NCBI GenBank assembly: GCA_964519905.1
Contig: CAZFLN010000011.1
Coordinates: 1 to 37,430 of the forward strand
Length of the DNA stretch: 37,430 bases
Direction of reading: 5' to 3'
Origin: CAZFLN01 sp964519905
Lineage (GTDB): Bacteria; Patescibacteriota; Microgenomatia; UBA1400; UBA1396
This document shows positions 25,752 through 33,009 of this stretch, piece by piece. The notes below the pieces were generated by a model that worked only from the letters and a program-made list of their open reading frames with translations, ran no database searches and was not told where the DNA came from. How positions within the stretch are numbered: the first letter of the stretch is position 1; the number at the start of each line of letters is the position of its first letter. The translations under genes and the position numbers were made by a program.

Positions 25752-27922
25752 AAAAACAGATGCGATTTACGGAACGCAAACTGGATCAGGGAATGGGCAT
25801 GGCCGTGGCCAAGCGCACGTATTTGCGGAAACGTCATGTTCAAGGCGATGATGTGTGGGAAACTTGGCCAGAAGTTGCAGACCGAGTCGCTCGTGGAAAT
25901 ACTGCTCTGCTCGACGAAAAGCTCACCCAACACCGAGAAGAAGAGTTTGCAATTTTACGCAAGCATATTGCTAATGGCTCTTTGCTCATGGCTGGTCGAC
26001 ACTTGCAGCATGGCGATACCACTCAACCAGAACGAAACATGGAAGTGTTCACCAACTGTAGTACTGCCTCTTCTTCTTATTTGCTGTTTTATTTGCTGAT
26101 GAATGGCTCAGGAGTTGGTCGCGCATACGACGACGATATCTGTATCGTGAACTGGGACGATATGCCACACGTTCGTTGTGTCATCTCTGACTCTCACGCT
26201 GACTTTGATTGGGCAACTGACGAAAGTGTCCGCGATGCGGAGCACAAGTACGGTCGAGGCAAAGGCGTGCACTGGTTCGAAGTTCCAGATAGCCGTGAAG
26301 GTTGGGCCGAAGCCATCGAAATTCTCGAAATCATGGCCTTCGAAAAGAAGCACCGTGACGAAATGCTTATCCTCGATTTCTCCAATGTGCGTGCGAAGGG
26401 ATCTCCAATTCATGGAATGCAGGATCGTCCTGCCTCTGGTCCGAAGCCACTCATGTTCGCTATTCAGCGAGTTTCCAGTATCAAGGGCGCTGGTATGCCA
26501 CAGTGGAAACAAGCCATGTTTGTGGATCACTATTTGGCGGAATGTGTGCTGGTTGGAGGTGCTCGTCGGAGTGCTCGTATTGCTACCAAGTATTGGGAAG
26601 ATGAAGGAATTTTTGACTTCATTGCCATTAAGCGCGGCGGATTCCTCTGGAGTGCAAACAACTCAATTGCCGTGGACGAAGTATTCTGGCAGCAGAAATC
26701 TCCTCACGCCAAGAAGGTTCTTAACGCAGTCTTGGAAGCCAGTTACAACGATGGCACTGGTGAGCCAGGCTTCGTGAATCAACACATGTTGGTCCAAAAC
26801 GATGCTGGGTTCGAAGGTTACACCGATGGCAAATATGCCGAGAGTGAAAAATTCGCCCCAATGACTCGAACTGAAAAAATGCTTTCAGCTCTAGCAAAAG
26901 TAGCGCAGAAGAAAAAGTATCATCAGATTCCAAACCCTTGTGGCGAGATTACGTTGAACATGTTGGGTGGGTACTGTGTGATTGGTGACGTAGTTCCGTA
27001 CCACGCTCCAACACTCGACGACGCTGAAGAAGCGTTCCGCGCTATGACTCGTGCCTTGATGCGAGTGAATACCATGGATTGTCTCTACCGTCGTGAGGTA
27101 CGTCGTACCAACCGTATTGGAGTCGGTATGACTGGTATCCATGAATTTGCCTGGAATGCATTTGGATACACCTTCCGCGATCTGATTGACGAAAAGAAGT
27201 CACAAGATTTCTGGGACACTATCAATCGCTTTAAATTAGCAGTGGTCGACGAGTCTGAGAAGTACGCCAAGATCTTAAAAGTAAACGTGCCTCACACCAA
27301 TACCACGATTAAGCCATCTGGTACGGTCTCGAAGCTCTTTGCTTTGACCGAAGGTGCTCACTTGCCAAGTATGCGTGAATATCTGCGCTGGGTGCAGTAT
27401 CGCAGCGACGATCCAATGGTCGAAAAATATCGCGCCAAAGGCTACCCTGTCAAAGAGCTCCAGACATACAAGGGTTCTACGGTCGTGGCTTTCCCAACGC
27501 AACCTCTTATTTGTCGCTTGGGTATGACCGACGAGCAGCTGGTTACCGCCGCTGAGGCCACTCCAGAAGAGCAGTACCAGTGGCTGATGTTACTCGAAAA
27601 GTACTGGATTGTGGGTATCGATCCACAGACCAGAGAACCACTGACAGACACTGGAAACCAGGTTTCTTACACGCTCAAGTATGATCCACAAAGCGTCAGT
27701 TTCGATGAGTATGCCGAAATGGTTCGGAAATACCAAGGTCTGGTGAAGTGTTGTTCGGTGATGCCGCAGCAAGACACCACAGCCTACGAGTATCAACCAG
27801 AACAGCCAGTGACCGCTGCTGAGTTTATGCAGGTCTTACAAGAAATTGAAGAAGATGCTGATCTGTTCGAAGACATCGACATGTATCACCTCCAGTGTGC
27901 GACTGGGGCGTGTCCGATCTAA
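25748..27922 (+). CDS. nrdJ: adenosylcobalamin-dependent ribonucleoside-triphosphate reductase (class II)
   Basis: The enzyme reduces ribonucleotides to deoxyribonucleotides using a B12-generated radical. The 724-aa product resembles the monomeric Lactobacillus leichmannii RTPR (~739 aa) rather than long NrdJ forms. Visible residues are Cys104 in TNCSTASSSY, the active-site N396-P-C398-G-E400 in NPCGEI, and a C-terminal shuttle pair Cys717 and Cys722 in QCATGACPI. This spacing fits the RTPR tail. The organism must import or salvage cobalamin, and no cobalamin riboswitch or biosynthesis gene is visible in the window. It is coupled to nrdR and controlled by the NrdR boxes. Confidence 0.95.
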   Translation: MKKQMRFTERKLDQGMGMAVAKRTYLRKRHVQGDDVWETWPEVADRVARGNTALLDEKLTQHREEEFAILRKHIANGSLLMAGRHLQHGDTTQPERNMEVFTNCSTASSSYLLFYLLMNGSGVGRAYDDDICIVNWDDMPHVRCVISDSHADFDWATDESVRDAEHKYGRGKGVHWFEVPDSREGWAEAIEILEIMAFEKKHRDEMLILDFSNVRAKGSPIHGMQDRPASGPKPLMFAIQRVSSIKGAGMPQWKQAMFVDHYLAECVLVGGARRSARIATKYWEDEGIFDFIAIKRGGFLWSANNSIAVDEVFWQQKSPHAKKVLNAVLEASYNDGTGEPGFVNQHMLVQNDAGFEGYTDGKYAESEKFAPMTRTEKMLSALAKVAQKKKYHQIPNPCGEITLNMLGGYCVIGDVVPYHAPTLDDAEEAFRAMTRALMRVNTMDCLYRREVRRTNRIGVGMTGIHEFAWNAFGYTFRDLIDEKKSQDFWDTINRFKLAVVDESEKYAKILKVNVPHTNTTIKPSGTVSKLFALTEGAHLPSMREYLRWVQYRSDDPMVEKYRAKGYPVKELQTYKGSTVVAFPTQPLICRLGMTDEQLVTAAEATPEEQYQWLMLLEKYWIVGIDPQTREPLTDTGNQVSYTLKYDPQSVSFDEYAEMVRKYQGLVKCCSVMPQQDTTAYEYQPEQPVTAAEFMQVLQEIEEDADLFEDIDMYHLQCATGACPI

Positions 27923-28008
27923 ATGGAACACAGTGTTTGTTTGGAACCCAAGTTGGAATAACCTCTTGTTGATTGGTACGTACAGTTTGTACAGTCAAAA
28001 AACAGTGT

Positions 28009-28049
28009 AAAAGGAAAAGGCCGGCTGTGCGCAATGCACACAGCCGGCC
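28009..28049 (-). terminator. intrinsic terminator of the hairpin element
   Basis: A 14-pair stem (28049-28036 with 28032-28019, one G-U on the minus strand) with a 3-nt loop is followed by TTTTCCTTTT. The T tract is broken by two Cs. No T tract follows the hairpin in the plus direction, so it does not look like a terminator for nrdJ. Confidence 0.6.
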
Positions 28050-28096
28050 GGGTTGATTGTCCCCACCTTGCCTTTCGGCAAGGTGGGGAGGGGTGG

Positions 28097-28128
28097 CTCC
28101 ATCCTAGAGGATATCCTCTAGGATGGAG
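28097..28128. repeat. perfect 32-bp palindrome
   Basis: The two 16-base halves are exact reverse complements centred on GATATC. In RNA it would give a 14-bp stem with a 4-nt loop on either strand. It covers the stop codon of the 71-codon ORF. Confidence 0.85.
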
Positions 28129-28319
28129 AAAGGAACGAGCAGGGCCGCAATGGCCCAGCTCGCCCCCGTCCCAAGAAAGCAGAAGGCCGCCGCCTCAGCG
28201 GCGACCTTCAGGAGTAGTCCTCCCGGGGCGAGGAGCCCCAGGAGGTAAATCGAGAATGCGCTCGCTATGAGCGCATACGCCCAGGCCAAGGCCTGGGCTT
28301 TCGCAATTCTTTCCACCAT
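28104..28319 (-). CDS. possible small hydrophobic protein (71 aa), alternative to the RNA reading
   Basis: An ORF from ATG 28319 to TAG 28104 lies within the hairpin element. The product is Ala/Leu-rich with two potential membrane segments (about 8-30 and 45-66) and no known family. GGG in AAAGGGAAATATC, 7 nt before the ATG, could serve as a Shine-Dalgarno. Codons are strongly biased to G/C at the third position, unlike neighbouring genes. A GC-rich structured RNA would contain few stop codons by chance, and Ala/Leu composition follows from GC-rich sequence, so this may not be a gene. If translated, a small hydrophobic peptide from a heavily structured mRNA would recall type I toxins. Confidence 0.3.
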   Translation of the reverse strand: MVERIAKAQALAWAYALIASAFSIYLLGLLAPGGLLLKVAAEAAAFCFLGTGASWAIAALLVPFSILEDIL

Positions 28320-28356
28320 GATATTTCCCTTTTTTCAGGCTCAATCAACAACCTAT

Positions 28357-28385
28357 ATTATAGCAAAAAGCGTCCTATAAGTCAA
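28357..28385 (-). promoter_or_regulatory. near-consensus promoter of the hairpin element
   Basis: On the minus strand: TTGACT (28385-28380), exactly 17 bp, then TATAAT (28362-28357) preceded by an extended TGC. It is among the best promoters in the window. Transcription should start near 28350, at the base where the closing stem begins. Confidence 0.75.
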
Positions 28386-28464
28386 TCTCATCGCGCGAAA
28401 TTTGTCAAAAATGGCGCTGAATACCAGAGATCTTTCCCATTCAGCCAAATCCCTGTGCACACGG

Positions 28465-28470
28465 TATAAT
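28465..28470 (+). promoter_or_regulatory. -10 element of the 1347-aa gene
   Basis: A perfect TATAAT ends 6 nt before ATG 28477 (and 9 nt before the next ATG at 28480). It argues against the upstream in-frame start at 28402. Confidence 0.6.
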
Positions 28471-28476
28471 CAGAGC

Positions 28477-31400
28477 ATGATGCTTCGCCGCCTCATTTCA
28501 GTAGGCATGGCTTCGCTTGTTCTGGCAGGCGCGCTTGTGGCGAGGACATTTATTCCCAATTACCTCCTGCAGACTTGGCAGGTTCAAGCGCAGTCAGCGA
28601 TGGTTAATAATCGCGTTGGTCCTAACACCGCTCAAGTTCAGCCTGTCTTACCAGACGTAACTGGTGTACCAGTCGTGGTCATTCTCCCTATTTCTTGGGA
28701 AAATTCTTGGAAAGATACCATTTCACTGTATGGTGGGGCGCAACCATTAGTTATTCGTATCAGCGAAGTGAATGCCCAAACAGCAACAACAACAGATTGG
28801 GCAGCGAAAGGAAGAATCCTCAGTACTGTTTTGGGTGAGCTCAATCGAACCGATGCCATCGTGGTGTTTGGCAATGAGCTCAATAATTTAGATCGCGAGT
28901 GGAAGAGCGTGAGCGAGCCGCCGGCAAATATCCCGGCAGCTATGAATGTGGCAGCGCAGGAGTATGGAAGGATCTATCGACAATTTCAAGGAGGACTTTC
29001 GAGTAGTATAAAACTTGCTCCAGCGCCACCAGATGTCACGAACGGCGTGTATCCTTGGGAACCGTGGATAACAGCCTCTGGTGTGTATCAAGGAGCAAAC
29101 GCGCACGTGATGAACGTGTATCAGCGACCGGAATTGGTAGCGGCCGGCCGAGATATTCCCCAACTTATCTCGGCATATCAAGCTGCTGTTGGCGGGGCAA
29201 ACATAGATTTTTTCACTGAGGTCGGTATTGACCCACGCATCACTGACTTAACCCAACATGTAAATTTTTTGAATACAGTCAGTTTGCCAGCGCCCGCAGC
29301 CACACTGGTTCCAAATCATTGTGCGAGCCAACCTTGGGGAGATGGGGCAAACTTGGATGACTGGCTGTTTTATGTCAACGGAAAACTCTACGATCGAAAT
29401 GGGAGTTTGATTGATCCAGCGACGTGTGGAGCAAATACCGTTCTGATTCCAGAAGGCAAGCCTGTTTTCTTGTATCCAGACCCCAATTTAGACTACACCA
29501 CTTTTACGCAAGAACTCGACATGTACTTGGCAAACTCTCAGGTCTATTGTGCGCCACCACAAGTATTTTGGCCAGAATATCCATACAATACCGATCCACC
29601 GGTTCAGTATGGTGGGCAGACCATTGGTACGTCCCAGTATCCGCCAGTAGAAGTGGAGGAGTCTGTTTCTCTGACTCCGCTGAGTTTTCCATTATTCCGC
29701 AGCGATCGTGGGGGCGTGAGTATTGAATCTGATCTCTCTCGCGTAAAGGCTGGTGAATCTGTGGCCGACGCGATTGTCAGAAACTCACGAGTGGATTCTG
29801 CTCCACAGTTCTATTTATCGACACCTCACAATCAGTGCACAAATGCGGCACAGTATGTTCAGCACGTAATTGAGTTGTGTCAAAAAGATGGCTTCGACAC
29901 AACAAACCCATCTAGTCCCGAACTCGAAGACTGCGCAGCGAACATTGGTGTAAAAATGGCGAATGGTGAGTATCGTCGCATTATTGAGTTTTCTGCTTCT
30001 GAATATCTTCCAAACACCAATGTTTGTGAGTCATATACATTAGATGAAATTTCTCAAATAAGTCCTCGCGCGCGAGCTGTGCAAGCCATTTCTCCATACA
30101 CACCAAAAGTGTTCAAAATGGGTTTTTATGTGCAGCACACACATCTTTCTGGTTCAACAAACACAGATCGTTGGCATAATCGGTTAGTGAATGTCCAGCA
30201 GATGGTAGCCTGGTTTTCTGGACAAGGGACCAAAGGCAATGTTCCTGAGCCACAAGAAAGAATTGATGTGGTTCCCGTTTGGTACCACGCTGGCTTAACA
30301 AGCAGTCAATTTGATCAAACTCAGTTACAGCCATACTCAATTGACCTCCGAGAGTACTCAACTGACGGCAGTATTCAAGTCAAAGACTTTGATCCAGCAG
30401 CTCGAAGTCTGGCTCGGCAGCAAGCCCAAGCCACTGGGAGTGTACTCAATCCCAAAACCACTTCAGTAGCTGAGCCACTCGTCAATCCAGAAAACTACAT
30501 GGGACCGCTTTGGCGCACGTACTCATTTGTGATGCCGCAACATATTCAAGAAAATATTGCGTTACGTCGTTTGCAGTTAACCTATCAAAATTATTACTTA
30601 CTCGATTTCATGAGAAATGGTTTGGGAAGACCACGCAGCATCACTCGTCAAGAAATTGCGGATGGACTCGGTGTGGATATTATTACCAAGTTGCGTTTGG
30701 AGAAAGAACGTTTTTGGGCGAATGCTCAGTTTGATTTACCTTTTGAGTGTTCAAGTGGAGTTGGAAACAACGATCCCGCCTACATTGGATGTACGGAATT
30801 TCGTGAGTTTGCCTACGATCCAGATGGAGGCTATGACGGACTCACTCCTGGACAGACATATGCAGATATTGGCGCAGCGTTTCCAAAGCCGGTGACCATT
30901 GCTTCTCGAAGCCAAATGGATTTTTTGAAAAAGTCATTGATTGCTCGCATCAATGCCGGAATCCAAGAGTCACGTGCCTACACACCAAATCCTGCTGAAG
31001 GTGAGTTGGTCGGGCCAGTGAGCGACCGCCGAATTGGGGTTTGTGCCGTTGATCAAGAAAATGTCCGATACGGAGTGAGAGACTCCGCCAGTGAAATTTC
31101 TAGCGCGGCCATTCAACCATTAGAAAATCCAGACGACGAGCAAACCACTCCTGCTCGGAATCCAATTACTGTGCTGCGCAATCGCATTACTGCCTGGATT
31201 ATGGCGCAGACTTCTCCAGCTGGAGATGCGTACATTACCGATCGAGTTACTTCTGCGTATCTCATTCTGCCAGACGAAGCGATGGGAATTGAAACACTGC
31301 AGTCGTATTTGTCGAGTATGTTCCTGAGTCCAGAAATGTATAGAGACATCATGTCTGGTGGAAACGAAGTCTATCCTTTCGCTGAGTTATGGCAGCAGCT

Positions 31401-32520
31401 GTTAGCCAAAGAGAATTTCACCGGTGAGGCAGCCGCGCAGCTTTCTGCTTTTATGACTACAGGAGGGCCACTGCGAAGTGTGACAGGAGAAGATGAAGGC
31501 TTTATTCGCGCTCGACAAGTTGCGTACGCTCCAATCACTGTTGGCTGTGATGAAGGAGTTGAAATTTGTGGTTGTGGTCAGGAAATTCCTGGTACTACCA
31601 CCGAAATTTGGATGACCGTGGCTGAATATAATGGTGCACAGCGTCCTTCTCCGGCCACGAGTTGTTTTGGATCAGAAGAAGTTGAGCGACGTGTCATTAA
31701 TGTGTTAGCTAATCAACCCGGAAAATCACCAAACATGGGAGTAAATGTTCCTGGAAACACCTTTGCTTTCGGTGAATTTATTCGTCGTTTGGCATTCACT
31801 CCAACTCATATGCAAAAGAATGCGGTGTACACTGGCTTGGAAAATTTTTACAAAGGTTTGGGTGACGTTGGAGGCCCTGGCTCCGGAGCAGTCGTGGGTG
31901 GTCAGTGTGCTTACAGCACTCCAACGACATACGATATCCGTGATCAGGGCTACACACCTGGAAATATCGAGAGTATTCGTGGAGATCTCTGTGAAGGTGC
32001 AAGAGTCGGTAACTATGATGTAGCACTTGTTCGGGCACTACTCGAAATCGAAGGTGGCGCGGTGAGAGATGCCCTCAAAGGTTCTCGTTCTCCTGTATAT
32101 AATTGTGCTCCGAATTCATATGGAGCAGTAGGACCATTCCAACGGGTGATTGGGCAGTGTTCCAGTCGACCGACAACGCAAAACTTTTTCTTAGAAGACA
32201 ATACAAAGAACCCAGATATGTGTACGATTTCTGGCAGCTTGCCTGCTTTGGCTCGGCACTTGAAGCAATTAGAGACGAGTGCTCCAGCTCGAGGAAGTTT
32301 GGAATATTATGCCTACATGGCCGAAGGATATATTGGTCGTGGATCCTGCGGTGATCTCTCGAATCCAATAGATGGCGCAGCCAAAGCCATGCCGCAAGAG
32401 TCATCTGTTTCTGATTTTTGTTATGGCAATACTGGTCGGTGCTATCCTCGCAACGAAGTTGATTATTGTGCCTATGTAGCCGATAGAGCGATTGATGATT
32501 TCCAAAATTATTGCCGATAA
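28477..32520 (+). CDS. giant exported protein with a lytic-transglycosylase-like C-terminus
   Basis: The product (1347 aa from ATG 28477) begins with an export signal or anchor, LRRLISVGMASLVLAGALVA. The first ~270 residues look like a TIM-barrel glycosidase-type domain (VVVILPISWENSW, VVFGNELNN, FFTEVGIDP with a possible catalytic Glu). The long middle has many Pro, Tyr and Cys residues and no recognised family. The last ~170 residues resemble an SLT/lysozyme fold: ALLEIEGG with Glu1190 and Glu1192, YGAVGPFQR near 1216-1223 (compare GAVGLMQ), and paired cysteines. I infer a surface or periplasmic peptidoglycan-cutting enzyme, possibly serving the type IV machine at the window start. The middle is undefined. 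Confidence 0.55.
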   Translation: MMLRRLISVGMASLVLAGALVARTFIPNYLLQTWQVQAQSAMVNNRVGPNTAQVQPVLPDVTGVPVVVILPISWENSWKDTISLYGGAQPLVIRISEVNAQTATTTDWAAKGRILSTVLGELNRTDAIVVFGNELNNLDREWKSVSEPPANIPAAMNVAAQEYGRIYRQFQGGLSSSIKLAPAPPDVTNGVYPWEPWITASGVYQGANAHVMNVYQRPELVAAGRDIPQLISAYQAAVGGANIDFFTEVGIDPRITDLTQHVNFLNTVSLPAPAATLVPNHCASQPWGDGANLDDWLFYVNGKLYDRNGSLIDPATCGANTVLIPEGKPVFLYPDPNLDYTTFTQELDMYLANSQVYCAPPQVFWPEYPYNTDPPVQYGGQTIGTSQYPPVEVEESVSLTPLSFPLFRSDRGGVSIESDLSRVKAGESVADAIVRNSRVDSAPQFYLSTPHNQCTNAAQYVQHVIELCQKDGFDTTNPSSPELEDCAANIGVKMANGEYRRIIEFSASEYLPNTNVCESYTLDEISQISPRARAVQAISPYTPKVFKMGFYVQHTHLSGSTNTDRWHNRLVNVQQMVAWFSGQGTKGNVPEPQERIDVVPVWYHAGLTSSQFDQTQLQPYSIDLREYSTDGSIQVKDFDPAARSLARQQAQATGSVLNPKTTSVAEPLVNPENYMGPLWRTYSFVMPQHIQENIALRRLQLTYQNYYLLDFMRNGLGRPRSITRQEIADGLGVDIITKLRLEKERFWANAQFDLPFECSSGVGNNDPAYIGCTEFREFAYDPDGGYDGLTPGQTYADIGAAFPKPVTIASRSQMDFLKKSLIARINAGIQESRAYTPNPAEGELVGPVSDRRIGVCAVDQENVRYGVRDSASEISSAAIQPLENPDDEQTTPARNPITVLRNRITAWIMAQTSPAGDAYITDRVTSAYLILPDEAMGIETLQSYLSSMFLSPEMYRDIMSGGNEVYPFAELWQQLLAKENFTGEAAAQLSAFMTTGGPLRSVTGEDEGFIRARQVAYAPITVGCDEGVEICGCGQEIPGTTTEIWMTVAEYNGAQRPSPATSCFGSEEVERRVINVLANQPGKSPNMGVNVPGNTFAFGEFIRRLAFTPTHMQKNAVYTGLENFYKGLGDVGGPGSGAVVGGQCAYSTPTTYDIRDQGYTPGNIESIRGDLCEGARVGNYDVALVRALLEIEGGAVRDALKGSRSPVYNCAPNSYGAVGPFQRVIGQCSSRPTTQNFFLEDNTKNPDMCTISGSLPALARHLKQLETSAPARGSLEYYAYMAEGYIGRGSCGDLSNPIDGAAKAMPQESSVSDFCYGNTGRCYPRNEVDYCAYVADRAIDDFQNYCR

Positions 32521-32552
32521 AAACGTGTTTTTTTATAATTCTGTTCGTTTTG

Positions 32553-32561
32553 TGTTATAAT
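32553..32561 (+). promoter_or_regulatory. extended -10 upstream of the retropepsin-like gene
   Basis: TGTTATAAT, a perfect extended -10, gives a leader of about 15 nt that includes AAGGAT (32575-32580) before ATG 32584. Unlike most promoters here, it leaves room for a Shine-Dalgarno. Confidence 0.55.
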
Positions 32562-32583
32562 TCTTGATTACAATAAGGATCCT

Positions 32584-33000
32584 ATGCCGTTAGCACTCAA
32601 AGAAAAACTGAGCAGTTGGCTCTGGCAGCTACTCGAACATCGAGTAATCGCTCCAGTTCAACCGGTAGATATTCTGTTGCCAGAAGGTGGAATTCGCGAG
32701 TCAGTCTTGGCTGCCGTGGATACCCAAAGTGAGTTTTCCTCAATTGATCGTGCCTTCGCTAAGGAGTTAGGCTTGCAGGTGATAGACTCTGGAGAAGAAA
32801 TTGAGTTTGTTCAGCATGGGAGATCGAAGCTCGCTCCAATCGCGAATGTTACTTTCCGTATTAATGGTCAAGTAAAAACAGGTCGCTGGGCAGTTATTTC
32901 TCGAACGCAAGAAAAAAACGTTGTGTCACTTGGAAAAGCAGATTTAGCTGGTTTTCTTATTGATGTCCCAGAAGATCGCACTCCAGCTGAGGAACTGTAA
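32584..33000 (+). CDS. retropepsin-like / RimK-type Zn-protease-like protein
   Basis: The 138-aa product resembles the small retropepsin-fold family that includes putative ATP-dependent zinc proteases (pfam05618). It has AAVDTQSEFSSIDRAFAKELG in the place of the DTGA.SS active-site loop, strands with ANVTFRINGQ, and a C-terminal VVSLGKADLAGFLIDVP resembling the IGR..L.GFLVD motif. The Gly of DTG is replaced by Gln, so catalysis is doubtful even though the Asp is kept. mnmA follows 9 nt downstream with its own Shine-Dalgarno, indicating an operon. Confidence 0.5.
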   Translation: MPLALKEKLSSWLWQLLEHRVIAPVQPVDILLPEGGIRESVLAAVDTQSEFSSIDRAFAKELGLQVIDSGEEIEFVQHGRSKLAPIANVTFRINGQVKTGRWAVISRTQEKNVVSLGKADLAGFLIDVPEDRTPAEEL

Positions 33001-33009
33001 GAGGATCCC

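Larger units (their letters stand above)
28010..28349 (-). ncRNA. candidate structured RNA of eight hairpins (~340 nt)
   Basis: This stretch is about 63% G+C by hand count over 28021-28320, against AT-richer flanks. Read on the minus strand it forms consecutive hairpins at 28298-28279, 28276-28256, 28245-28219, 28209-28182, 28162-28136, 28128-28097, 28088-28061 and 28049-28019, joined by linkers of 2-19 nt. Three single mismatches (pairs 28030/28038, 28187/28204, 28224/28240) are C-A on the plus strand but G-U on the minus strand, and the loop at 28073-28076 becomes GAAA, a GNRA tetraloop. The predicted 5' end GUUGAUUG (28349-28342) can pair with CAAUCAAC (28059-28052), closing seven hairpins into one domain. 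A strong promoter precedes it and a T-rich terminator follows. I see none of the hallmarks of RNase P RNA, tmRNA, 6S or SRP RNA. No database search was possible. Confidence 0.6.

Noticed and set aside
28034..28270. 78-codon plus-strand ORF in the hairpin region
   Set aside because: It has low-complexity Gly/Pro/Arg-rich content, as expected from reading GC-rich hairpins on the wrong strand, and no promoter or ribosome binding site.
28019..28320. CRISPR array or integron-type attC sites
   Set aside because: The hairpins differ in sequence from each other, there are no equal repeats with unique spacers, and no cas or integrase gene is nearby.
28010..28349. RNase P RNA, tmRNA, 6S or SRP RNA as identity of the hairpin element
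   Set aside because: I found no GAGGAAAGUCC-type core for RNase P, no tRNA-like CCA end or T arm for tmRNA, no single long bulged stem for 6S, and no GGAA/SRP core.
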